A stretch of 64,000 nt of DNA from Verticillium longisporum (GCA_019188255.1 JAETXT010000010.1:2294001-2358000), one strand, 5' to 3'. Positions 48,063-59,789 are shown, counted from the first letter of the stretch. Notes: generated from the letters alone by a model not told the origin. Program-made: numbers and translations.

Positions 48063-49257
48063 ACAAGGTGGAGAAGTGCACAGGGCTGTGGGGTTCCTCG
48101 GCACCGAAGATATTCCGCCCCGACCGTGGACAACATCAGGAACGCGGTGGACATTTCAGAGCCTAATCAGACGCAGATAAGCTCTACCTGACAAACGCCT
48201 CAAAAAATGCGAGCCCAGACACGCGAACTTTCGCGGCTGAAGCGACGATGCATACATCCCCTGAGATCTATTCCCAACAACCCTCTCACGGCATCTAGCC
48301 CGGGAATGGTCAGTGAGCTAGTCAGCACCTCGTCAGCCACTTCACGAAAGCACTCTCTGCTACAGGGGTAGGGAAGCCGGCGACCGAGACCCAACTACCC
48401 ACCGACCTCCACGTGAAGTGAAGATACTGGTAAGCCCGACGCCTCTGTGTCCAGCAGCGAAGCTCCTACTGCGTTCGAAACACGGACTGACAGATCACTC
48501 TAGACTCCTCTCCCCTTGTGCCGAACGCCGCCGAAAGTACAATAAGTCCTGCGATTGTCAACCCAGCGACAGTTATGCGGCTGGTCTGCTTCGAACAAAC
48601 ATGCTCTCCTGTCGTATTCGTATGGCATTGCGAACGGCCACACTACAACTAGCATTCGGGCGTTCCCGACGGTTTTTCCGACGATGTAACCCGAAGTTCT
48701 CGTTCTACAACGAGTGCGTTCAAACATCCGAGCAGCGCTCTGCCACGGGCGCAATGGTGATGAACGATGCGTAGACTTTCCACAGGCGCGCCAACACGAC
48801 AACCATGAAATCTTCAGCCCAGCGGGTTGCACTTATCCTCCTGTGTCGCTCGCAGTGCCATGCGTACGTGTGATGCAGGCATAAGGGGTTCTCATCAGGA
48901 CAGTCACTTGACTCTGGACCGCCACGGGGCACAGGACCTTCTCAAGGACCTGAGTCTTTTACCGAGGCTGAGTTGCATCACCAGGACCCAGAACCTTTGC
49001 TGGGCAATAGACGTTATTGTGCTTTGATCCACTTTGGTGCACGTTGGGAAGTATCTTTCGCTTCAGTCACATCTTTAAGCTGCATTGAGAATTTTAGTAC
49101 ATTATAGGCTTGATTGGATAACTTCAGTGGATAACTTCAGTGGACTTCGTGTTCTTCGATGTACTTCCGTACACAGGTTCAGCATTTGATTAAGTTCTGC
49201 TTCGTATGCTCCAACGAGTGATATTAATCAGGGACCTTCTGTGCACCCCCCAGTGAG
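48063..49257. other. Stretch without a supported gene
   Basis: Between the LINE and the NLR remnant. A short tandem GGATAACTTCAGT pair lies near 49117-49143. C-terminal repeats expected for an NLR (TPR/ankyrin/WD40) were not found. Confidence 0.45.
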
Positions 49258-50997
49258 TCACCAAGCAGCCAAAGTCTTGGAGCGAAGCTTTCTACACAAT
49301 CGCCAGTCTCCAGAACTCAACCAAGTGCCAAATATGCCTGTACTAGTCACGGCGCTGGTAATGGTGAGGTCCCGAGACTCTTCCACATCCATGCAACCTA
49401 CTTCGATTGGATGTTTTCCCTTTGTTAGCCTCGAGCCTGCTCTCTTGTTCCTTGTCGTGACTAGAAATGTTCCATGGGGCGCATTCGGTAATGTATTGGG
49501 CAAGATTGCCACCGGCATTAATGGTGATGGCAGCCGTAGCAGGCGTGGGCTGGCCAAAGAAAATGTCCGTATCGTCGGCATTGTCAATGGCCATGAGCCA
49601 GCGTCCATGGTCGCCCCTTCCCAGCTAAAGCTTTACCAGCGCCATCACATTGTCTTTGGGTCGTCATGGCCAGGTATCTGGAATTTTGTGCGATACTCAG
49701 GAAAGATTGTTGGAAGCGCTCCACACCGATGGCGTGCACCCAGAACACTGGCACGTCAGGGCACGATTCTTGTAGCCAATACACGTATGCCAGCGCGATC
49801 TGTGTTTTCTGTCAAATTTTAGTATCGGTACTTTCCTTGACGTCGAAATTCATACCCAACGCCTCCTAGGCCCAATAGTAATGCCCTTGACTGGACTTTC
49901 GTCGAGCTCTGTCGCTGTGTGTAACCCAAGTGTAGCTGCAGCTCATTCATGAGATCAGGCCGCACCACGAAGTCAGGATTTTGCGTGTACGACAACAGGA
50001 CTAGGCATACTCAGTACCGTCTACATTGAGCTGCTCATTGGCTTACGTACATTTCGCCCGGGAGCCCGGCAAAAGGCACCGTGACCCCATTGCCCTCCGA
50101 GCAAGCCCAGCCAGACGCTCACAAAGCTGGTCATACTCGTAGTTGTGAGGTCTGAACTTAACTATGTCTGAATTCGTACGGGGAATGAGACAGATATGAT
50201 CAGGCCCATCTTCCCATGGTCGACAAATCGTTGCTGAGGCCTTGGTGACTAGGACCGCCGGGGAGCCGGTTATGTCCCACGTAGCAGCCTCGTCCTATAG
50301 GTGTCAGCACGTGTGGAACAAAATGGAGGCATATCGTACCTTCTGGGCTGTGGGAGATTGTAGTGTCTCGAAAAACTAGAAGACTTCCGACTCGCACTCG
50401 CCCCTTAGTGAAGTAAGGAATTCTCTTCGCTGCATGATCATGATCTGGGAATTAATGCGGCTAATAGACTCGACCAGGAAGCGGTTCGGGCCACCTTCGA
50501 CCATGGCGATGAGTAATTCGATGTCCATGCCATCGTGTGGCACGCCGAAGAAAGCAATCCCATACACAGCGCTGATGAGCTTCTTGCCATCTTCGTTTTT
50601 CGACCTCGCCAAAGCAATTAGGGTCTACAACGTGAGTCAGCACCTCGCAATGGATAAGGCCAGCAGATCTAATAGAGACCTACCTGTTTGACAACCAGTC
50701 CTCCTAGACTGTGAGCAACGAATATGATTGGCCGTGACGCCGGAGAGTGATTCAGTTGAAGCAGGGTGCTGTGGAACGACGATGCGATATCTTCGAGGTT
50801 CTGGAAGCTTTCGCTGTGTGCTACGGTCGATTGATACCCATAAGTCATTACCCGCGCGATTGGCTGGCTGGATGTCTCAACGGCGAGATCATACGACAGA
50901 GAGTCTCGCAGCCGCATGTGATCTCCTCCCCATTCTTTTTCAATCGTAACCGCAAGAAACGGAGAAGTGGGTACAAGACACGAGTCTAACCTCTACG
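49258..50997 (-). pseudogene. NLR-like gene: SesB-type hydrolase plus NB-ARC, decayed
   Basis: Reading leftwards: an alpha/beta-hydrolase with MTYGYQSTVAHSESFQNLED and the nucleophile elbow IIFVAHSLGGLVVKQ. An intron (50625-50683) leads to TLIALARSKNEDGKK and YGIAFFGVPHDGMD. An in-frame TAG follows at 50376-50378, then FFETLQSPTAQ. An intron (50295-50339) leads to GSPAVLVTKASATICRPWED. Further left come TQNPDFVVRPDLMNELQLHL and the P-loop GLGGVG-KTQIALAYVYW, split by an intron and off by one base. Then VFWVHAIGVERFQQSFLSIA, DNADDTDIFFGQP and FLVTTRNKRAGSRLTKGKHP, in shifting frames. This is the order of fungal STAND receptors that carry a SesB-type effector. The C-terminal repeats are missing. 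Known: such proteins act in non-self recognition and cell death. This copy is very unlikely to be functional. Confidence 0.9.
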
Positions 50998-51764
50998 TGA
51001 GATCGATGCTCTCTCTAGGAGGGCGTTCACCCTTCCTAGTATTTCAATCAAAGGGTCGCAGATTGTGGGGTGTATCGGAGCATAGTTGAAAACCTGAGAC
51101 GACACTTGCAAGGAGATGGCACACAGACGACAAAAGGCAGAGAGCTGCTCATTCCCGACCGTGATTGGTCGATCGCCAGCAGCGATCGTGATTGCGCCGT
51201 TCGTAGTTTTGACAAGTGACATTAGGTGGCGGCGTTCGGCTCGGTTTTGTCTCTTTCTTTGCGTTGAGCTGAAAGAGCTTTTACCGCAGATGGCTGGTAA
51301 AGGGTGAAGAATAGGTCGTAATATATGACCGTCAAGATATGGTGCTCTACATGTGAAACTAAGAAGCTGCGTGGGAGGACTTGAGGCCTGCGCCATCCGC
51401 ACCACCATCGCTTTGACTACGCTCTGTTCGCAGGATCGAGGAATATGCACTATCATGACCTTGGGAGTCGATAGACGGTTGAGGACAGCAATGCTCACTT
51501 GAAAGACACTTGTGAGAGCTCTCATAGTCATGCTCACTGGTGACGTTTAGACCAGTTGCCCATGCCCGTCCTCATAATGGGTGACCAGGTTGAGAGGCCT
51601 GAACCGTTTGACATTCTTTTGATCAAAGTTGAGTCGGGCTGACAAACTTGCACCAAACTGTGTCCTCCAGGTAGAGACCTGGTCACCAGTTTTGTTCAAT
51701 CTTTTAGGGGCATCATTGCCAACAACTCGTCACAACAGTTTTCCTCCGATACGATAAGTGTCCG

Positions 51765-52632
51765 TCACGTCCTTCTAAGACTGAAGGCGTCAAAATGTGT
51801 TTCGGACTCTCGGCGAATATGTCGGCACAGTTCTATGACTCCCGCTACATCGTCCTGGGTATAGCAGCCGATATCCAAATCGTTTTTCGGGCCACCCGCG
51901 CATTCAAGGAGCAAACGACAAAAAGCAATATTGTCGAGTACATCTAGGCAGCTTTCCGGTGGCTTATCCTCCTCATTCAGCAGCCACAGCAGGTTGGTGG
52001 GAGCCTGGGGTTTGCCGTCATCCATTGCGGTCGCGATATAGCGCAGGTATCGTCGAAACATCGCTTCAGCAGCTACCTCAACATTCTTGGGTCGTCAGAA
52101 TCACGTATGTCAGCCATGGTCATGGCTACGTACCTTCCGTATCATTCGAAAGACTTCAGCTTCAAGCCACACTCGAAGGTCGAGATCAATGGATGCCAAC
52201 CGGCGGAGGTCAGGCAGGCGGTTAGGGTCTTCGTTGAGTACTCGAATGGCCAACCTGATAAATTGTTCCTGTGTCTCCAATACCGTTGACGTTGGGGCAA
52301 CTGTCCTCACGGCGGAGACGCTGAAACTGCGCTGGTGATCAATTGACTCGAGCCACTCAGCATTTCAAGAACACTCACCATGCGAAAGCCTCAACCTCTG
52401 TTCCGATGGTGAAGAACTTCACGTGGATTGACCAAAACCCAGCTTCCTTCAGCCTATCTATCCACTTACAGAGAACTGAAAATGGCACGCTGATGATTTG
52501 GACTGCACGTCCGATCTGCAGACAACGGAAGAATACGGGCGCCAGGGCTTCTAGGCTTTTGCAGCTTCGAAAGTCGATGGCGTGCAAGGGTCCCACTATG
52601 GTCGATGAAATATAATCTTCGTCAACCTGCAC
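51765..52632 (-). CDS. Unknown fungal protein, intact paralogue of the left-end fragment
   Basis: Three exons join in frame. One (to about 52368) has LHAIDFRSCKSLEALAP and VPFSVLCKWIDRLKEAGFW. An intron ends at GCGCAG just before FSVSAVRTVAPTST. Then come FIRLAIRVLNEDPNRLPDLR and VWLEAEVFRMIRK; a second intron (GTACGT...GTTGAG) leads to VAAEAMFRRYLRYIATAMDD, NLLWLLNEEDK, LDNIAFCRLLLECAGG and a stop at 51765. The true 5' end may lie in a further exon upstream. It is mainly helical with no domain I recognise. The fragment at 110-520 is its inverted, broken duplicate. Confidence 0.6.
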
Positions 52633-55600
52633 GGAAGTGTGGGGTTCACTGTTTCTGTACCGAAATTACCAACACATTTGTTTAAAGGTCGGGAACCATC
52701 AACATACTGGTGAGCTTTTGATGCTCCCTGTATACTAAGCCCGCGCATAGGCTGAATTGAGGAAGAGAAGGGGGCATCTGGTGAGAAGGAGAGGCAAGGC
52801 GATGCCCACCTGGCTTCACTCAGCAGGGGACTGAGACGACCATGGCAGCTGTAACAGTCGGCCACATGTGGGCCGAAGGCCTGAAAATAGCTTGCGTGCG
52901 ACTCGGCATCAAGGACACCCTCGTCGTCGTGGTTGCTGTGACTATATTGACGTTTCAAAGCAGGAGCCGAAGCATGTTTGAAGCCTTGGGTACGTGGTGA
53001 AACACAGTCTTCCAACGGACCGGCCTGATGGGGAAAAAAACCAGCTCTGTTTTCGGGCTGATCGTAAGTTTTGCTTCTCTGGGTATTGTCAGACAAGACA
53101 CAGATGTCAGATTTTACTCGAACTGCAAGGCAAGGCGGACGGAATAATAATCTCAATATATCCATACATTGATATAGGCTCTCGTCGTCACCAGGATACT
53201 GTGAGGGAAGGAGGCTCTCATATTGAAGGTAAAAGTAGGAATTCAAAGACTGGGAGAAGGTATAGATTACTACACTCAAGATGAGGAAGATGTGGGAGCA
53301 GGGAAGTCGAGCGTGAAATGAGGAGGAGGACTATAGACACCGAGAAGGCAACTGTTTGCCTGGTAAGGCTATCTTTATGCTGGGTCTAGCGACACATGGT
53401 AGCAAACGGTAGGCCAATCTAAGCTACCACCATATAGAACTTTTGGAGATGTATCCGTCCCGTAAACATCGGAGTTGTTGCGATGTAGCACACCCCGGCG
53501 CCCCCCCGGCCCCTCCCCACTTCCACCCCCAACCATCTCCATATCCCAACATTTCGGATATCCAGACCTTGTCCGCCCCCGGAAATGTACTTAGACACGT
53601 TGATTGAGTGTGAATCAGCTTACATCCAGCTGGGTCTGACTTTAAGTTGTCGAAATGGAATGTGGCTAATGAATAAGCGCAAAGCCAACGTACAGACACG
53701 CCACTGTCGCACACGCAGTCATTATTATTCTGTTGGTGACGGTTTTCACAATCATAGCACTTTTTGAATATGTGTCATTGGAAAGAAAGGCCTTCGCTGG
53801 CTTCTCCAGGCGGTGTGTCTTACGCTTGAGTTTTGCACCCGTGGCGAGCGCAGACCTGGGCCTAATTACCTCACATGCAGAGAACCCCCCATCTGGTGGT
53901 CTAGCCCCACTCAACTCCGCTCTGCGATGTACCCTGCAGTGTTGCTTGACGGCATAGTGTCGTCCCCCGTGTTATCACAAACTACGACACTATTGGATGC
54001 GGTGATGGATGACATGATGAGAAAGATAAGCCACCGTTGGCTGTAAGTACGCCAAGGAAGTCCAGCCCTCAGCTTCCTCTGTTGGCCGACCACTGCTGGC
54101 TAGTCCTAATCCTCACCCATTTCTCCCTTGCATCATCGCATTTGAACATGGCTGGACCTTGTCACATAGTGTGCATTCCGTCGGCTAAGGGCAATCCTCA
54201 GAGCAAAACCTGTGACAAGGCTTGGTACATGTGGATGGTGATGGGGGCCTCACCCGAAGATGGTCTGAGGAGGTTGCAATTCATCAGTTATGGCACATCA
54301 CCTAATATCGTCAATAGCCTGCCTACCTTGATGTTGGCGGGGCTCATTGTCGGGGGATGGATGTGTGGCTTCAAGTCGATGACGATAAGCCCATCCGATC
54401 AGGTCATTGAAAACTCAACAGCTGGTCGTTTTACAGTCCAGGCTCGTAACCACATGTCGTCAGTAGCGCAGGATGAAGATGAAACTGGCTGGAAAGTGAC
54501 GGGGACCACACTTCACTTCGTGCTTATCGACTCATTGCAGTTCATTTCCAATAAATGCACCAGCTTCATTATAGAGGATTAACTGTCTATTGTGCTATCT
54601 GAGTGCGATTTCATCTAGCTTGCACCTCTGACTAGCGCTCACATGCCATGTACGGAGATCCTCCGATCTTGCCGGGCTATGCGACCTCCTTAGTGGACAT
54701 CAATGACCAACCCAGGCCCCTGGCAGGGCTCTCAACATTTACTCATCTTGTTGAACCGGCTTTTCAAAAGAGGAGCAGTTCTTACTCGCAAGGGTTGCAT
54801 CTAGACCTCTCCTGAGACATCGAATCATAGGTTCGTCCATACTTTACTCACACGACTGAATATCATAATGGGGAGATCCGGATACTCGCGTAGCTTGCTG
54901 CAACTGACACAAGTACGTTGTGACTGTAAGCTACGGTAGTATGATACCAAAATCAATACCCAATTCTAAGGTCCACTCAGATTCATACCTTAAGCATGAT
55001 TATAGTAATGCCAGCGGTAACCACCACGGTTCAAACTACTCTGCCTTGTTCTCCGACGTCTCTTCCAAAGGGTTGGGCTATCTGAGGCCCGTCTGCTTCA
55101 ATCCTCTAACCTCGGGAGCCGGAGGGCAGGCCATGACAGTGCCAGAATTGACAACAGGCCCCCCGTCAAACCAGCACATCAAAATTTTGCTCCCAAGACC
55201 CCCCGAGTACAATAAACGGGTTCTTCTCGTCAGTTAACTCGTTCCTAAACTCGAGGCCCACGATCGACCCGCAGTCTCCTCTAACTTCAAAACAAGGCTG
55301 CCCACAAGGTCCATCTTCAATTGCCCTTAAGGCGTCGAGTATTGGTAGCTGTTATATAAAGGGCTAGGATACGGTACTGAGGGCCAAGAGTAGGCCTAGC
55401 GGTTTCGAAGCGCAACTAGGCATATAGGCTCGGTAGCTCCCCATGAAGGCATGAGAGTCCCCTACAGGTAAGGGTGCATTTGCAACAATCACGGCAGACA
55501 GTTCTACTGATTTCGCCTGTGAAATATGTCCCTAACGTCTGGGTGCGGCAAGCTCCAAGCATACTTGATTCAAGGTTCAACTTGAATGCCAACCTAGATC

Positions 55601-55869
55601 AGGACACCAAGTGCGGTCAGTATGACTAAGTTGATCAATGGTTACAATCCGAATAGAAAGAAAATGAAAGCACGAGGAAGAGCATTCGAATGGCTGGGCA
55701 AGCCCTCCACCTAGTAGAATAAGACCAGGTGTCGGGTGTTCACTGCAAGTAATGACTGCCAACTGACTATAAGTCTCGCTGCTGGAAGACTTCTTGACTC
55801 TCTGGAGAACAACGCACTGATAATTTGACACATATCTAGGTGTCCTGGCTGATCCTGATGTGAAACATG
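52633..55869. other. Stretch without a firm gene
   Basis: Contains a 227-codon open frame on the minus strand (52596-53279), which could be an upstream exon of the neighbouring gene, and a 181-codon plus-strand frame (54037-54582). Neither shows a domain or clear splicing. Confidence 0.4.
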
Positions 55870-56229
55870 CTATGATACAGAGCCGTCGATAGTATCGATG
55901 TCCATCACAATAATCCCCTCCGGCGCCTCTCCCGTGTCGATAAATTCCTGAAATAGCGCCGCATCCTCAAATTGCTCGGCAAGATATTCGATCTTGGCCT
56001 CGTCTGAGTTTGTTATTGCTAAGTCTAAGTCTCCCATGAATGTAGCCCGTATCACACCAGCGGGATAGTCTAGACCGTTCAGCCTTAGCTGCTGGAGGAT
56101 AGCCCGAGCCTCCGGGCCAGACATATCACCGTTTCGCAGCGTCATGGAAAGTAGAGCGCGTCCAATCGCTTCAGCGAGCCGGTAGGACTTTCGTTTACAT
56201 CCAACTATATTTTCAATCTGGAATATCAA
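55870..56229 (-). pseudogene. C-terminal fragment of a fungal regulatory-type protein
   Basis: The frame encodes LAEAIGRALLSMTLRNGDMS, GPEARAILQQLRLNG, LDLAITNSDEAKIEYLAEQ and FQEFIDTGEAP. This helical pattern resembles the C-terminal end of a group of fungal proteins with N-terminal Zn2Cys6-like domains. No upstream DNA-binding region is present, so it looks like a stranded 3' fragment. Assignment is tentative. Confidence 0.3.
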
Positions 56230-56299
56230 GAGTTCGGTCGACTGACTCCACCACAGCCGTAAAATTATATATCTATAAAGCTTAGAGACAGAACTGGTC

Positions 56300-56500
56300 T
56301 GCTTCTGTCAGAGCGTGGATTGAGCAGAGTGAAGAAGTCTTCCAGAGCCTGGTCCGCAGGCAATAGATAATAGGTATGGGGTTGGAACACATCTGAATTC
56401 TGGCCCTCCGCACTTAGGAGGGCCCTCCGCAACCCTTATATACGCGTCCTCGTAGTCCCTAGCCCCTAACCAGCCCCCTGTTCCATGGCTCCGCAGGGGC
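56300..56500 (+). repeat. Repeat D, inverted copy at 59.8-59.95 kb
   Basis: Shares blocks ACATCTGAATTCTGGCCCT, a CCTTATATACGCG-like TATA stretch, and GCCCCCTGTTCC...GGCTCCGCAGG with the minus strand of 59790-59955. Probably part of an LTR or the end of a retroelement. A diverged relative of the solo LTR 3' half (GGGCATCGA, TCCTTCACTCG) follows near 56.7-56.8 kb. Confidence 0.6.
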
Positions 56501-57393
56501 TTCCTGACAGCTCCCTTGGCGGCTTATACAGCGTACACACAGCATATCAAGACCCACGGAGAACAAAGCCCCTTAAGACGTCAGAAGATCAAGAGGACCC
56601 ACTAAACAATAGTATATACAGGAAGGGTCTGATGGTTGACGCAGAGGGGATAACCGGACGCAGAAGGATATAAGGAAGGATGGAACGACATCAAGTTCCG
56701 AGGAGGGCATCGAGTGTAGACCTAGTAGTGAATCATAAGTTGGTCATCCTTCACTCGCTGCTAGACTCAACCATTGGACACTCCAGTACAGTTCAATCAT
56801 GGCGGCTTATGAGTCTACAACCTCCGGATAGGCGATTCCTCCTAACTTTGTGACGATAGACCACCAGGCCACAGGGCGAGGAGACAAGTAGCAAATTGTT
56901 ACCGCGACATTAAGACTCCCTCAGAGGCGAGAGAAGGCTGTGTCAAGACTTCACGTTGATGCCGATAGGGAATTCAGTTAAAAATCCTTGCTACACGTAG
57001 AAACGAAGTCCAACCTCAGTATCGGAACTCAAGTTGCATTCTGTCAGACGTTTCCGGCACCTTTAAGCCGGATCCGGACGACCAGATTAACTGCCGGATC
57101 GAGGTTACCACTGAGACGACACCTATATAACGTTGATAAGCAAAGCCTCCTAGAAGCCTCAGAAGGAGGACAACGAGATTTTCCGTCATAATCAATTACC
57201 CCTTCCAAGACGTAGAGAATAGCCCCGATAAGGGCCCGTATATCTGACACATTTTGAGGAGCGCCGCGGCCGATGCAGGCCTTGTTTCAACGACAGAAAT
57301 AGTCTTAAATTCGCCCGTCAGGTTATCTCGAGGAGCTTGAATCTGTAGAAGGAGCGTTCACAATGTGTCAGAACCCTTGACCAACTAAGGGAC

Positions 57394-58065
57394 TGTAACG
57401 ACCGAGGGTCGAACAACCGGGCCGCAGGCAGCCCCGCGTCAGAGGACCCCAGGGTCACTGATAAGATAAGGCCTCGCCAAGGTTAGGTCACGTGCCAGGA
57501 TCACCAAAGGACGTGATCCATAACAAGGGGATCACGGTAATGTTAGGATCACCGTGATCCATGATCCAACACAACAGGATCACGACACAACAGTGAGCCA
57601 TCTAACATGGCCTCCTCACGCCCAACCAACAAGGACAGGATGAACAGGTATAAAAGGATGGACATTCTAGTACTTGTAGATACAATCTTTCTCACGACAG
57701 TGATCAATCTAAGTCTTGTATCCATTGTAACGAGTTGTTGCCGATCAGGCAAGGTTCTGTTCTGTGACCCAGGAGTACTTTCATCCCAAATGTGGAGTCC
57801 TCATTTGATGCATTTGTTCTGTCGTTATCGCCCCGGTAAGACTCCTTACCGATGCTGGATCTGACCAATTACCTTCGTTTGGACTTCTGGAAGTCTCCTT
57901 TTGTACCTTAACAACAATCAATCCACTTTGTTCAATTCCGTGGTGACACGAGTGCACAACCCCTTACGACACCACATCGCCTCAGAGTCACAATATAAGC
58001 TTCTGCTAACAGCAACCCTAACCCTCTGACAGTGTTCCCTCTTTGGAAGCTGCCAGGTCGTAACA
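57394..58065 (+). mobile_element. LTR-like element A, 672 bp
   Basis: Begins TGTAACGACC and ends GGTCGTAACA, giving matching TGT...ACA termini. It has a TATAAAAGG promoter-like motif near 57650. The first half is repeated in inverted orientation at 59448-59768, and the last 78 bp in inverted orientation at 60286-60363. Flanking bases (GGGAC and TTAGA) are not a target duplication. It contains several GTGATCC/GGATCAC motifs, including a perfect inverted pair at 57529-57538 and 57551-57560. Confidence 0.75.
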
Positions 58066-58646
58066 TTAGACTATTTATAGGAAAAAGGGGAGTAAATCTA
58101 GAATCTATCAGTTCAAAGTTATAGCTCCAACGCCGTCCCCACTGGACGACAGGGCAATGCCGCAGTTCTCATCGCAAGAGATGAGTAGCTGCACGTCGAA
58201 GTGTAGGCAGAGCTGGCCACTCGCAAGGATACTTTCGATTCTGCTGTCTTGGTGCCGGCGCGAGTTATCAGCGCGGCGTGTTATGATGGTCCGCAACGCG
58301 TTTATTGCGACAGATGCGATCCAGACTTGACTCATCGGGACGCGAAGGAATCAGGGCGTCACACCTTACGAGTAATCAGGACGTGATTCGAGGGCGCTCG
58401 GATCATTTAGACAGGTATGGCTGGCAAAGGCCGGTATGAGCCGTGCCACGCGAATCATGTCGTGATTCGAAAGACCATTGGTCCAATAGTTCTTAGGCCT
58501 TGAACCTACTGCGCAAGGTTCTAAGTTTGCCGACGCAAGGAATTTCGGATAAACTCGGGAAGAGCTTTAACAGGAGTAATTTCTTCTGGCTTCTAGCTAC
58601 GGAAGTCTGTATTCTAGACGGAAAATTAAACCCGTCACTCAGCTCC

Positions 58647-59447
58647 TTACTGTACAGTAGCCTCCCACTGCAACTCAGCGTCGATGGCATTCCTGCGCAT
58701 ATCGTCAGAGGGGTAGCCACACAGCTCAATGGCGTTATGCTCATTGATGCTGTAAGTCAGTCCCCATTCCGAAATACCTTGCGCCGACTTAGCATAATTA
58801 CCATCCAATTTCAAATACATCCACTTGAGTTTTGTGAACTGCCCCGTGTTGGAGTTATATGCCCAAGTGTGAAATTTGGTGTTTTTGCCCTTGCCAGTTG
58901 ATGGGAGCCATCGCTTAGGAGTACAGTACTCCTTGACGACTCTTTTCGTTGCGATAAATATCTCGGTCAGCTTCGTCGCCCGAACACACGATGTATGAGG
59001 CACCCTATTTCCCCATTTACCCCATCGTTCAGATTCCTGCTTGCATATCTCCCATTTCGGGCAATATATTCCGTCCATTCTTGGCACCTAGTAGACTTGG
59101 TTAGTATGTGATGAATGCTTGTGAAATACAGTTCTCCCTCTCACATTGTTATCTGTAATAGGGTGAACTGTGTAGCAGCAAGCGCAAGTGATCCGCCTGA
59201 ACGTGCCTGAGCAAACCGAACCAGTTGAGGCAAACGTTCTAACGTCGGTGGGCGTGTGAAATCCCCATTTGGCGTTGCACGATGTGTCTTCATCCGTATC
59301 AGAATAAAAGCGCCCGGCCTTCGGGCAAGGTCCGTTAGGGTGTTCGTCATCTTGACGCTTCTGTACTGCTGCTTCCGAGACTACGGTCCGTTCCGTATGC
59401 TCTGTTAGCTCTACTGAGAGCTCGTCCACAACTTTGAGGCGTTGCGT
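58647..59447 (-). CDS. Secreted-type cysteine-rich protein, 5' end missing
   Basis: Exon 1 (to 59145) and exon 2 (59087-58647) join in frame across a 57-nt intron (GTGAGA...TACTAAC...CTACTAG). The visible N-terminus reads as a pro-region ending in KR, a Kex2-type cleavage site, followed by GPCPKAG, TSCNAKW, GSVCSGTF and ITCACCYTV. Exon 2 has further Cys (YCPKWEIC, SCVRATK, EYCTPKRW) and many Trp/Tyr. No ATG or signal peptide is present: the frame runs back into the inverted LTR piece, which cuts the gene at about 59447. Known: small Cys-rich preproproteins with KR sites are usual among fungal secreted proteins and effectors. No family is recognised. Confidence 0.55.
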
Positions 59448-59768
59448 ACTCGTTATAATGAATACAAGGTAAGACTTAGATTAATCACTATCGTGAGAAA
59501 GACTGTATCTATAAGTACCAGAATGTCCATCCTTTTATGCCTATCCATCCTGTCCTTGTTGGTTAAGGGGGTAGGGCCATGTTGGATGGCTCACTGTGTT
59601 CGTCGTGGTCTTGTTATGTTGGATCACGGTTTGGTCGGTGACAAGGTCACCTTAAGTATCGTGATCCGGTCACGGTCACGTGCGTGACCCCTTGGTCCGT
59701 GCAGGCGTCGGGTCGCATGCGGGGTGTCCTGCCTGGCGTTTTGGTGACGCCTTAGTTAGGGCGTTACA
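59448..59768 (-). mobile_element. LTR fragment B, inverted copy of the first half of element A
   Basis: On the minus strand it starts TGTAACGCCC and shares GTGAGCCATC, ACAAGGACAGGATG, ATAAAAGGATGGACATTC and TTATAACGAGT with element A. Similarity ends abruptly where the secreted-protein frame begins. Confidence 0.8.
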
Positions 59769-59789
59769 CTAAATGTGAGGATGCACCTG

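Noticed and set aside
50986..51537. 183-codon minus-strand ORF upstream of the SesB-like remnant
   Set aside because: It could be an N-terminal exon, but there is no recognisable domain and no splice link to the hydrolase, so it is not listed as a gene.
52596..53279. 227-codon minus-strand ORF
   Set aside because: Low-complexity composition, no family, and it overlaps the start of the supported gene in another frame; possibly a 5' UTR or upstream exon.
54037..54582. 181-codon plus-strand ORF with a hydrophobic stretch
   Set aside because: No clear signal peptide, domain, splice support or homologous copy; the length is possible by chance in this base composition.
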